A stretch of 7,374 nucleotides of DNA, taken from contig NZ_SRZM01000151.1 in the NCBI RefSeq assembly GCF_019402445.1, forward strand, positions 1-7,374, read 5' to 3'. Below, piece by piece: positions 1 to 6,299 of the stretch; position 1 is the first letter of the stretch, and each line of letters opens with the position of its first letter. A program made the position numbers and the translations under genes. This stretch comes from Brachyspira pilosicoli (GTDB taxonomy: Bacteria > Spirochaetota > Brachyspiria > Brachyspirales > Brachyspiraceae). The notes below the pieces were generated by a model that was not told where the DNA came from, searched no databases, and worked only from the letters and a program-made list of their open reading frames with translations.

Positions 1-582
1 AAACATATTAAATAATAATAAACTATTTTCTTTTCCTAAAAATATAGTAATATGGTCGCTCAATGAAGTTCTATGAGAAGCATATTTAATTTCTCCTTCA
101 TATGATAATTTGGCCAATTCTATAATATCACTTTTATCCAAACCATTTACATCAAAAATAGCATAAGTTAAACAAGCACATAATGAACTAGATGAAGCTA
201 ATGAAGTATTAAAAGGCAAATCTGTATATGCATAAATATCCATACCAGTTATTTTATATTCTCTTTCCAATAATACAGAAAAAACACCCTTAAAATATAT
301 AGCCCATTCATCTTCTTTATTTTTTTCTAATTCATTAAAAGTAAATGATTTTTTAGCTTTAAATGAATGACCATAAATATTAATTTTATTGTCTGGTCTT
401 TTTCTAACTACTAAATAAGTACCTCTATCTATGGCAGCTGTAATAGTATCACCGCCAGAATAGTCAATAAGTTCTCCTATAAAAGTTAGTCTTCCAGGAG
501 CAAAATATAATTTTACTTCACCTTTTTGTCCAAAGACATCTCTAAATCTTTCTACTAATCTTAAATGTAATTTTGGTATCAT
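1..582 (-). CDS. Galactokinase-like GHMP kinase, N-terminal 194 residues (cut by window edge)
   Basis: This frame opens at ATG 582-580 and stays open to the window edge, giving 194 codons; I translated it by hand. Residues 28-44 (APGR, then IGELIDYSGG) match galactokinase motif 1. 'AAIDRGTY' (49-56) and 'LPFNTSLASSSS' (122-133) occupy the next substrate segment and the phosphate-binding GLSSSA loop. 'SLSDHITIFLG' (173-183) occupies the place of MDQ-ISALG, so Asp176 would be the catalytic base and Arg31 the partner Arg. The family phosphorylates a sugar at C1 with ATP in the cytoplasm. It is a divergent member: the galactokinase EHTDY motif is ELIDY (His to Leu38), the loop Gly is Ser127, and MDQ is SDH. 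The sugar may therefore not be galactose. An in-frame TGA lies five codons upstream of the start, and GAGAAGG (587-593) is a ribosome site four bases before it, which fixes the start. Superfamily assignment is strong; substrate is uncertain. Confidence 0.85.
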   Translation of the reverse strand, partial: MIPKLHLRLVERFRDVFGQKGEVKLYFAPGRLTFIGELIDYSGGDTITAAIDRGTYLVVRKRPDNKINIYGHSFKAKKSFTFNELEKNKEDEWAIYFKGVFSVLLEREYKITGMDIYAYTDLPFNTSLASSSSLCACLTYAIFDVNGLDKSDIIELAKLSYEGEIKYASHRTSLSDHITIFLGKENSLLLFNMF

Positions 583-610
583 ATAACCTTCTCAGTTAAA
601 TTATTTGTTA

Positions 611-638
611 TTTATATTATAAATTTGAAAAAAGTCAA
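611..638 (-). promoter_or_regulatory. Candidate promoter of the galactokinase-like gene
   Basis: On the minus strand TTGACT (638-633) is followed after 16 bp by TATAAA (616-611), which would start transcription near 604, about 22 nt before the ATG at 582. A TGTTAAAATA box (640-649) lies immediately upstream of the -35. A second TTGACT at 739-734 has no good -10. In DNA this A/T-rich chance matches are common, so this is a reasonable but unproven call. Confidence 0.4.
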
Positions 639-639
639 C

Positions 640-716
640 TATTTTAACAGATAATATAATCGATAATATTATTAAAAAGTTAACATATTTTTATACAATT
701 TTATTCTGTTAAAATA
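640..716. repeat. 12-bp inverted repeat with nested palindromes, operator-like
   Basis: TATTTTAACAGA (640-651) and TCTGTTAAAATA (705-716) are exact reverse complements 53 bp apart. The right copy extends into a perfect short palindrome, TGTTA-AAA-TAACA (707-719). The left copy reads TGTTAAAATAGTT on the minus strand (649-637) and overlaps the -35 of the downstream gene. Between them lies an imperfect 20-bp palindrome centred on ATCGAT (652-671) and a GTTAAC (680-685). Box placement suggests a regulator binding at two sites about 70 bp apart. As RNA the long repeat could pair, but U6 (633-628) starts six bases after the stem, so it is a poor terminator. No bound protein can be named. Confidence 0.45.
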
Positions 717-740
717 ACATATAAAAACTAAAAAGTCAAT

Positions 741-757
741 TATAAATGGTATTTATA
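741..757 (-). terminator. Weak A/U hairpin just after the ATPase stop
   Basis: TATAAAT-ACC-ATTTATA forms a 7-bp stem with a 3-nt loop three bases after the ATPase stop codon (762-760). A run of five U residues (734-730) follows on the minus strand, but only after a six-base gap, and the stem has no G-C pair. It is the only hairpin near the end of the ATPase gene, so it is the best local candidate for a 3' end. It would be inefficient as an intrinsic terminator. Confidence 0.2.
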
Positions 758-759
758 TC

Positions 760-3408
760 TTATCTTTTTCCAAAAAACAATTTAGCACATAATTTAAAAA
801 TCTCAGATGCTATAATCACTATAAAAGATAAAGCAACTATTTTCACCCAAGTATATAAACTTAAAGGCACAGTATTAAAGAAAGCACCAGCAAATTGCGT
901 AGCTAATATCTGTAATATAAAAGTACCAAGCATACTTAAAAGCACTAATTTGTTATCAAGGAAATGTTTAAATACACTATCATAACCTAATTCTCTACTG
1001 TTGAAAGAATTAAATATCTGGAACATTACAAACATAACAAATAATACAGTAGAAGCTTCAGCATCACTTACATTTAATATATTAAGTTTGCTTTGAAGCA
1101 TAAATAGTATAATCATCACAGTACCAGAATATATAATCTTTCTAAGCATACTAAAAGTAACAATATTAGCATTTCTTTTAATAGGCTTTCTTTTCATTAA
1201 GTTGCTTCTAATAGGCTCAAGTCCTAAAGCAATAGCAGGAGGTCCATCCATAATAATATTTATCCATAATAACTGTATAGCTGTAAATGGAGATTTAAAT
1301 CCTGTTAGAGTAGATAACAATACAACTACAACAGAAGCAAAGTTAACAGTAAGCTGAAACTGTATAAATCTTTGGAAATTGTCATATATACCGCGTCCCC
1401 ATTGTACTGCTTTAACTATTGTAGCAAATGAGTCATCAAGAAGCACTATATCACTAGCCTCTTTTGATACTTCTGTACCTGTTATACCCATAGCCACACC
1501 AACATCAGCATTTTTTATAGCAGGAGCGTCATTTATACCATCACCAGTAACCGCAACAACATTACCCATCTCTTTTATAGCATTAACAACACGCATCTTT
1601 ACTGTAGGTGTACTTCTTGCTATAACAGAAATCTTACTTAAATTCTGTTTTAATATATTATCGTCCATAGCATCTATGTCTTTTGCCTCAAGAACTATGC
1701 TATTTTCATCAAGTATTTTTAATTCTCTTGCAATAGCCCTTGCTGTAACTATATTGTCCCCTGTAAGCATTTTTATGTTTATACCAGCACTTCTGCATTG
1801 TTCTACTGCATCATAAACCTCTTTTCTAACAGGGTCAGATATAGCAACAAAGCCGTCATATATCATATTGCTTTCAAGTTTTTCTCTTATGTTCTCTACA
1901 TTATCATCAACTTTCTTATGAGCAAATGCTATAACCCTCTTTGCCTCCTCCTGAAACTTCTCTATAGCCTCTTCTATGCATTTTTTCTCTTCGCTACTGA
2001 TACTGCACATAGCCATTATCTTTTCAGGACTTCCCTTTGTAAATACAATGCTTTCACCGTCTATTTTAGCTACTGTAGTCATATTTTTAGTTTCTGATGA
2101 GAAAGGATACTCATATATTATTTTTGCACTTTCTCTTATAGTTTTATAATCAAAACCAGATTTTTTAGCCCCAACAAGTAATGCACATTCTGTAGGGTTA
2201 CCTAAAAACTTAATCTGTCCATCTTCTTTATAATCAATATCAGCAGTAGAGTTAATAGCAAAGTTATTAATTATGTTTTTGTCTTTTATATTCTCTGGCT
2301 CTACATAAGCACAATTAACAAATAATTGATTTAATGTCATTTTGTTTTCTGTGAGAGTACCCGTTTTATCAGAACAAATTACATTAACGCTTCCTATAGT
2401 TTCACAAGCAACCATCTTTTTAACCAATGCATTTTGTCTAGCCATTTTTATAATATTAATAGATAAAGACACCGCCACTATTGTAGGAAGTCCCTCTGGA
2501 ACAGAAGCAACAATCAATACTATACTAGTAATAAAAGCCTCAGATATAGTTTCAAAATTAGCAGTTCCAAGTCTAATATGATTAACCACTTGAATTATAA
2601 ATACTATCATAGAAGCAGTGATACCAATTATAGCTATTTTTTTACCCAATTCTGCTAATTTCTCTTGTAGAGGTGTTGAAGTTCTTTGTGTTTTTGAAAG
2701 CTCTCTTGCTATTTTACCAAACTCAGTAGAATCCCCTACGGCAGTAATAACCATTTTACCATTACCAGTAGTAACAAAAGAACCAGAATAAGCCATATTT
2801 ATTCTATCTGCAACTGCTGTTTTTTCATCTGTAATCACGGCCTCAGCATCTTTTTCTACAGGAACACTTTCACCTGTTAAAGCAGATTCATCTATATTAA
2901 GTGATACACTTTCAATAAGTCTTCCATCTGCTGGAAGTTTGTTACCTGTTTCTATAAAAGCAATATCTCCAACAAGCAAATCTTTTTGATTTATTATTTC
3001 TATCTTGCCTTCTCTTATAACTTTTACTCTAATATCTTCATTTATACTATTTAAAGCCTCAAATGCCTTAGCACTTTTGCCTTCCATCACTATTGTAATT
3101 GTGATAGATAAACTTATAGCGATAAATATTCCCAAACATTCCAAAAAGTCAGCATGTCCACCGTTGAAATATGCTACAGTATTTACGCCTATTGCTATTA
3201 AGCCTGCAAATATAAGCATAAGTATCATAGGCTCTTTTAATGATTCTAATATTTTTTGAATCAATGTGGCACTTTTTTCTTTGGTAAAACTATTAGCACC
3301 ATATTTCTCTAAGCTTAATTTTTGAGCTTCTTTTGTAAGACCTATTTTTGTGTCAACATTAAGCTCTTTGAGAATATCTTCTTTGTTTCCTAAAAAGCTA
3401 CTCATCAT
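760..3408 (-). CDS. P2-type cation-transporting ATPase (SPCA/Pmr1-like, probable Mn2+/Ca2+ exporter)
   Basis: An 882-residue pump, a normal length for the P2A group. From the chosen start, visible motifs are: a cytoplasmic N-terminus; TM1-TM2 at about 59-108; actuator TGES (178-181); TM4 with VPEGLP (303-308, Glu305 a cation ligand); CSDKTGTLT with phosphorylated Asp347; nucleotide-binding KGSPE (458-462); MLTGDN (547-552); and hinge TGDGINDAPA (621-630). Membrane segments follow to the end. TM5 has QLTVN with Asn689. TM6 reads WINIIMDGPPAIALG, with Asn717 and Asp721, as in Golgi SPCA/Pmr1 pumps. The acidic TM5 ligand of SERCA is absent, so one ion per cycle is expected. The longest frame begins at 3471, but its first 21 codons lie in the leader terminator. 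ATG 3408 follows GAGAGG by nine bases (ATG 3405 is also possible). The upstream manganese riboswitch points to inner-membrane Mn2+ export; Ca2+ may also be carried. Confidence 0.93.
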   Translation of the reverse strand: MMSSFLGNKEDILKELNVDTKIGLTKEAQKLSLEKYGANSFTKEKSATLIQKILESLKEPMILMLIFAGLIAIGVNTVAYFNGGHADFLECLGIFIAISLSITITIVMEGKSAKAFEALNSINEDIRVKVIREGKIEIINQKDLLVGDIAFIETGNKLPADGRLIESVSLNIDESALTGESVPVEKDAEAVITDEKTAVADRINMAYSGSFVTTGNGKMVITAVGDSTEFGKIARELSKTQRTSTPLQEKLAELGKKIAIIGITASMIVFIIQVVNHIRLGTANFETISEAFITSIVLIVASVPEGLPTIVAVSLSINIIKMARQNALVKKMVACETIGSVNVICSDKTGTLTENKMTLNQLFVNCAYVEPENIKDKNIINNFAINSTADIDYKEDGQIKFLGNPTECALLVGAKKSGFDYKTIRESAKIIYEYPFSSETKNMTTVAKIDGESIVFTKGSPEKIMAMCSISSEEKKCIEEAIEKFQEEAKRVIAFAHKKVDDNVENIREKLESNMIYDGFVAISDPVRKEVYDAVEQCRSAGINIKMLTGDNIVTARAIARELKILDENSIVLEAKDIDAMDDNILKQNLSKISVIARSTPTVKMRVVNAIKEMGNVVAVTGDGINDAPAIKNADVGVAMGITGTEVSKEASDIVLLDDSFATIVKAVQWGRGIYDNFQRFIQFQLTVNFASVVVVLLSTLTGFKSPFTAIQLLWINIIMDGPPAIALGLEPIRSNLMKRKPIKRNANIVTFSMLRKIIYSGTVMIILFMLQSKLNILNVSDAEASTVLFVMFVMFQIFNSFNSRELGYDSVFKHFLDNKLVLLSMLGTFILQILATQFAGAFFNTVPLSLYTWVKIVALSFIVIIASEIFKLCAKLFFGKR

Positions 3409-3417
3409 AAAATACAA

Positions 3418-3423
3418 CCTCTC
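3418..3423 (-). promoter_or_regulatory. Ribosome binding site that sets the ATPase start
   Basis: GAGAGG on the minus strand lies nine bases before ATG 3408-3406 and twelve before the adjacent ATG 3405-3403. The upstream in-frame ATGs at 3471 and 3453 lie in or just after the terminator hairpin and its U tract, with no purine-rich site at a suitable distance. This supports starting the ATPase at MMSSF rather than at MHESF. Confidence 0.75.
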
Positions 3424-3453
3424 ATTAAATAATAAACTGTATAAAAAATGCAT

Positions 3454-3523
3454 AAAAAAAGACTCATGCATAAATAAATCATCAAAGTTTTTTTTACTGT
3501 GAAAATTTATTTATACCTGAGTC
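3454..3523 (-). terminator. Riboswitch-controlled intrinsic terminator in the ATPase leader
   Basis: On the minus strand GACTCAGGTATAAATAAAT (3523-3505) pairs with ATTTATTTATGCATGAGTC (3479-3461). The stem has 6 bp (GACTCA/TGAGTC), a 3-nt internal loop and then 10 A/U pairs, with a 25-nt apical loop. One extra A-U pair closes the base. Seven U residues (3460-3454) follow at once, the classic intrinsic terminator layout. The 5' arm contains the riboswitch's GAC and the 3' strand of P1, so the aptamer and terminator cannot both form. It lies before the ATPase ribosome site. It could also stop transcripts reading through from fucU. Confidence 0.85.
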
Positions 3524-3623
3524 TCATTAATTAAGGCTAGCCAAACTTCTATTATTATAGTTAGAAGTTGCGATTGTTGACTTAGCCACGTAAAAAATTA
3601 CGTCAACTACTCCCTCTGAGTAT
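3513..3623 (-). promoter_or_regulatory. yybP-ykoY family manganese riboswitch (aptamer)
   Basis: The RNA carries the family's signature blocks in order and spacing: GGGAGUAG (3614-3607), GUCAACA (3581-3575), and AAUGAGAC (3530-3523) just before the closing strand. P1 pairs AUACUCAGA (3623-3615) with UCAGGUAU (3520-3513), giving eight pairs with one bulged U and an A-A mismatch. GUUGAC (3607-3602) pairs with GUCAAC (3581-3576). Inside is a small CGUAA/UUACG hairpin. A second arm is AACUUCUA/UAGAAGUU (3569-3562 with 3551-3544). GGCUAGCC (3542-3535) precedes the last conserved block. Members of this family bind Mn2+ and control Mn2+ exporters and P-type ATPases, matching the gene that follows. 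The predicted effect is transcription ON with Mn2+. Family identity was judged by eye from the motifs, not by a covariance search. Confidence 0.9.
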
Positions 3624-3630
3624 GTTAATT

Positions 3631-3659
3631 ATAATAAACTATAATTTATATAATGTCAA
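3631..3659 (-). promoter_or_regulatory. Promoter of the riboswitch-ATPase transcript
   Basis: TTGACA (3659-3654), a perfect -35 hexamer, is followed after exactly 17 bp by TATTAT (3636-3631). The expected transcription start is near 3624, one base before the first base of the riboswitch P1 helix. That agreement makes it the best-supported promoter in the window. The -35 begins only 16 bp after the fucU stop codon, so the ATPase has its own promoter but fuc read-through can also enter. Confidence 0.8.
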
Positions 3660-3675
3660 GCAAAATTTACATTAA

Positions 3676-4110
3676 TTATTTATTTGGAAAAATTACACCT
3701 TTTTTAAGTATAATATTTGCATATATTTCAAGTTCGCTTGTAGCGACTATTGCATAAACATTTTTACATCTGTCATAATAAGCAAATCTTTCCAAATACT
3801 CATAATTTACTTTTTGATGTTTAGAAATTATGTCTTTATATTTAGCCCACACATCAGGCTCCCTTCCAAAATCAGCATTAGGCTGCATCAATACAACAGG
3901 GCTTTCTACAAAAGTATCTAAAGGAAATAAAGGCATAATAGCTTTTAAAACTGTAGGTATATCTATACCATCAAGTCTTATTATTTTTTTCACGTTGTAG
4001 TCATGAGAAGGAAAATTACCGTCAGCAAATAATATTTCACTTCCATGTCCCATTTCGCATAATGTTTTTAATAATTCAGGTGAAACAACAGGGTCTATTC
4101 CTTTTAACAT
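3676..4110 (-). CDS. fucU: L-fucose mutarotase FucU
   Basis: A 144-residue protein of the RbsD/FucU family (E. coli FucU is about 140). It interconverts the alpha and beta anomers of L-fucose in the cytoplasm, supplying the form used by the isomerase or released by glycosidases. Recognisable segments are the N-terminus MLKGIDPVVSPELLK and MGHG with the catalytic His22. LFADGNFPSH (27-36), IMPLFPLDTF (58-67), RFAYYDRC (108-115) and the C-terminal YANIILKKGV (130-139) complete the match. All match FucU rather than the ribose pyranase RbsD. The start ATG 4110-4108 is preceded by AAGGA (4122-4118) with a seven-base gap. It lies 90 nt after fucI in the same direction, so the two are very likely one transcript. 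No truncation or missing key residue is seen. Confidence 0.95.
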   Translation of the reverse strand: MLKGIDPVVSPELLKTLCEMGHGSEILFADGNFPSHDYNVKKIIRLDGIDIPTVLKAIMPLFPLDTFVESPVVLMQPNADFGREPDVWAKYKDIISKHQKVNYEYLERFAYYDRCKNVYAIVATSELEIYANIILKKGVIFPNK

Positions 4111-4148
4111 ATCTAAATCCTTAAATAAAATTTTAATATTTTTAATAA

Positions 4149-4184
4149 AAGCCCCATTTAATAATAATTTATTAAATGGAGCTT
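4149..4184 (-). terminator. fucI-fucU intercistronic hairpin
   Basis: The 90-nt gap between fucI and fucU contains a near-perfect hairpin. On the minus strand AAGC-U-CCAUUUAAUAA is followed by a 4-nt loop and a matching 3' arm ending in GCUU, giving 15 pairs with one internal mismatch. Only four U residues follow before the run is broken (UUUUAUUAAA), so it is at best a partial terminator. It may instead be a 3'-end stabiliser or processing point that sets the fucI:fucU ratio. The structure is plain in the sequence; the role is inferred. Confidence 0.55.
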
Positions 4185-4200
4185 AAAAAATAATAATTAA

Positions 4201-5982
4201 TTATTTAGTTACTTTTCCAAATAAAGGTCCAAAATGTTTACAAGCTCTGAAATCAGCACCTTCTAAATCTTTTGTACCAAATGCTTTCCAAGCTTTAGGT
4301 CTAAATACTTTCTCTTCACTTACGTTATGCATACTTACAGGTATACGAAGCATAGAAGCTAATGTAATTAAATCAGCACCGATATGACCATAAGCAGCAG
4401 CACAATGGTTAGCACCCCAATCATTCATTACAGAATAAACATCTTTGAAAGAATCTTTACCTGTAAGTATAGGAGCAAACCAAGTAGTAGGCCAAGTAGA
4501 GTCAGTTCTTTTGTTAATAGGATCAAATATACTATTATCAATATTAACAGCATAACCTTCAGCTATTTGAAGTACAGGACCATAACCTTTAACTAAATTA
4601 AGTCTGATTATAGTCATAGGCATTTCACCTTTAGTTAAGAAAGTAGATGAGAATCCGCCTCCTCTAAAATATTCTCTGCTTGCAGGAGAGAACTCTGTAG
4701 CATCAAGACATTTTTTAGCCTCTTCTTCAGTAATATTCCAATATTCTTTTAAAGCAGGATTTCCATTAACTTTTTGTTCACCAGTCCAGTCTAAAGAAGC
4801 AGCACCAGAATTGATTAAGTGAATAATACCATTTTTAGCTTTTCCAGTAAGCTCTTTACCAGTAACTCTTTTTACAGCTTCAGGACTCCAATAAGTTCTA
4901 ACATCAGCAAAAAGCTGAGATTTGCAAGTTAATAAATGAGCAAATAGCATAGAAAGACCATTCAAAGAGTCATTTTCAGTAGCAACAACGTAAGGTTCTC
5001 TTATACCATTCCAGTCAAAAGATGAGTTAAGAATAGCTTCAGCAAAGTCACCATTAGGCATAAAGTCAGTCCAATGTCTTTGACCTTGGAAACCTCCAGC
5101 TATAGCATTATGACCTTGTGCTTCTTCTATATATCCCATTTCTGCCAACTTAGGGTTACCTACCATTAAGTCACGCATAATCATAGCCATTTTTATAGAA
5201 GTAGCCCATTCTTTTTCTTTTTCTTCTGGAGTAGCTTGTACTTTATTTTTATCAACTCCAAACTTACATTGTTTAGCCCATTCCCAAGCTTTTTTGAACT
5301 CTTCTTTGTCATAGATTTCTAGTTCTAATCTTCTTTTGATTTCACTCATATCCACAAATTCAGTTCTCATTCCTAAATAGTCAAGTAAAAACTCAGCATC
5401 AACCATAGAACCCATAATACCCATAGCAACATATCCCATACTTATATATGATTGATCTTTCATAGTAGCAACAGCAAGACCAGCTCTTACAAATCTTAAT
5501 ATTTTTTCTTTAACATCATCAGGAACATTTTCATCACCTGCATCTTGAACATCTTTACCATAAATAGAAAATACAGGAAGTCCTAATTGAGTATGACCAG
5601 CATCAGCAGCAGCCAAATAAACTGCCCCTGGTCTTTCAGTACCATTAAATCCCCAAATTGCTTTAGGTATAGCAGGAGTCATATCAATAGTCTCAGAACC
5701 ATAACACCAACAAGGTGTAACAGTAAGAGTTAATTTAACATTATTTTCATCAAATTTTTTCTGACATCTAGCAGCTTCAGCAACTCCTCCAATTGTAGTA
5801 TCAGCTATTACACATTCAACTTTTTCACCACTAGGATGTTTAATATTTTCTTCTATTAGTTTTGCAGCTATTTTAGCCATATTCATAGTGGTATCTTCTA
5901 ATGACTCTCTAACGCCATTTCTTCTGCCGTCTATGACAGGCCTTATACCAACTTTTGGTAAATTATTTTGCATTCTAAACAT
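4201..5982 (-). CDS. fucI: L-fucose isomerase FucI
   Basis: A 593-residue protein, essentially the E. coli FucI length (591). It converts L-fucose to L-fuculose (and commonly D-arabinose to D-ribulose) in the cytoplasm, using Mn2+. The start [20 protein letters not shown] and the segments [10 protein letters not shown] (88-97), [10 protein letters not shown] (140-149) and [13 protein letters not shown] (299-311) are typical. The metal and catalytic ligands are present: Glu336 in VATENDS, Asp360 in LFADVRTYW, and His526 in [13 protein letters not shown], equivalent to E. coli Glu337, Asp361 and His528. The start at ATG 5982 is supported by a strong AGGAGG (5998-5993), ten bases upstream; the next in-frame ATG, at codon 4, is too far from it. 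The gene is followed by fucU and preceded by a LacI-type regulator. Fuculose kinase, aldolase and permease genes are not in the window. Confidence 0.98.
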   Translation of the reverse strand: MFRMQNNLPKVGIRPVIDGRRNGVRESLEDTTMNMAKIAAKLIEENIKHPSGEKVECVIADTTIGGVAEAARCQKKFDENNVKLTLTVTPCWCYGSETIDMTPAIPKAIWGFNGTERPGAVYLAAADAGHTQLGLPVFSIYGKDVQDAGDENVPDDVKEKILRFVRAGLAVATMKDQSYISMGYVAMGIMGSMVDAEFLLDYLGMRTEFVDMSEIKRRLELEIYDKEEFKKAWEWAKQCKFGVDKNKVQATPEEKEKEWATSIKMAMIMRDLMVGNPKLAEMGYIEEAQGHNAIAGGFQGQRHWTDFMPNGDFAEAILNSSFDWNGIREPYVVATENDSLNGLSMLFAHLLTCKSQLFADVRTYWSPEAVKRVTGKELTGKAKNGIIHLINSGAASLDWTGEQKVNGNPALKEYWNITEEEAKKCLDATEFSPASREYFRGGGFSSTFLTKGEMPMTIIRLNLVKGYGPVLQIAEGYAVNIDNSIFDPINKRTDSTWPTTWFAPILTGKDSFKDVYSVMNDWGANHCAAAYGHIGADLITLASMLRIPVSMHNVSEEKVFRPKAWKAFGTKDLEGADFRACKHFGPLFGKVTK

Positions 5983-6062
5983 ATTATATTTTCCTCCTTT
6001 TTATTTTTTTATATAATTATCAAATATTTTTCAATTTATATACTAATAACTATTTTCTATTC

Positions 6063-6097
6063 ACTTATATTTTAGTAAAAAAAATAAGTATAATCAA
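6063..6097 (-). promoter_or_regulatory. Candidate fucI promoter with operator-like inverted repeat
   Basis: TTGATT (6097-6092) is followed after 17 bp by TAAAAT (6074-6069) on the minus strand, giving a start near 6062 and a leader of about 80 nt before fucI. The inverted hexamers ACTTAT (6063-6068) and ATAAGT (6084-6089) flank the -10 element, a position at which a repressor could block polymerase. In DNA with this composition such matches occur by chance, so it is a candidate only. Confidence 0.35.
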
Positions 6098-6156
6098 TAT
6101 TTTTGTGTCTTTTTTTTATATAAAATTGTATTTTTTTTAAAATTGTTTCAATATTC

Positions 6157-6233
6157 TTGATTTATTTTCAAAAGTCATTATTTTTTGATTTATTTTAAAA
6201 CAAATTATTATTTTTTTATTGTTTATTTTACAA
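6157..6233. promoter_or_regulatory. Cluster of TTG(N)CAA-type boxes upstream of fucI
   Basis: Two 15-bp imperfect palindromes share one layout: TTGATTTATTTTCAA (6157-6171) and TTGTTTATTTTACAA (6219-6233), each with 4-bp arms around seven A/T bases. A third similar box, TTGATTTATTTTAAAA (6185-6200), keeps only the left arm. On the other strand the second reads TTGTAAAATAAACAA, similar in half-sites to LacI-family operators but without the usual central CG. They are candidate binding sites for the adjacent regulator. Confidence 0.35.
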
Positions 6234-6299
6234 CTATAGTATTAAACTTATTATTATATGCAATTTTATATCCTAAATAAATATATAAAACTAATTGTA

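Larger units (their letters stand above)
5983..6299. other. A/T-rich regulatory spacer between the LacI-type gene and fucI
   Basis: This 317-bp stretch has no credible gene on either strand. It is almost entirely A and T with long T runs, and does not contain a single CG dinucleotide. It must hold the fucI promoter and probably its operators. Visible elements are the fucI ribosome site (5991-6000), a candidate promoter with a flanking inverted repeat (6063-6097), and three similar T-rich boxes beginning TTGA or TTGT at 6157, 6185 and 6219. No clear terminator for the regulator gene is seen, so the regulator transcript may run into fucI. Confidence 0.6.

Noticed and set aside
640..716. The 12-bp inverted repeat as an intrinsic terminator of the ATPase transcript
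   Set aside because: The loop is 53 nt and the U run starts six bases after the stem; an operator role or chance is more likely.
746..985. 79-residue plus-strand open frame overlapping the ATPase 3' end
   Set aside because: Antisense to the conserved C-terminal membrane region of the ATPase, with no ribosome site and no recognisable product.
1379..2581. Open frames on the plus strand opposite the ATPase (for example 1379-1816, 1798-2097, 2342-2581)
   Set aside because: They are antisense shadows of a strongly conserved ATPase gene, have no ribosome sites, and encode no recognisable protein.
3409..3471. A possible short leader peptide (MHESFFMHFLYS...) regulating the ATPase
   Set aside because: It is in frame with the ATPase with no stop, starts within the terminator stem and has no ribosome site; the riboswitch explains the leader.
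3588..3603. Perfect palindrome ACGTAAAAAATTACGT and nearby GGCTAGCC as DNA operators
   Set aside because: Both lie inside the riboswitch aptamer, where they are better explained as RNA helices.
4384..4596. 70-residue plus-strand open frame inside fucI
   Set aside because: Antisense to the conserved FucI C-terminal domain carrying the metal-binding His; no independent support.
6101..6230. Runs of T and A as a replication origin or phase-variable tract
   Set aside because: Homopolymer runs are short and ordinary for this base composition; no DnaA boxes or iterons are seen, and the runs are not in a coding frame.
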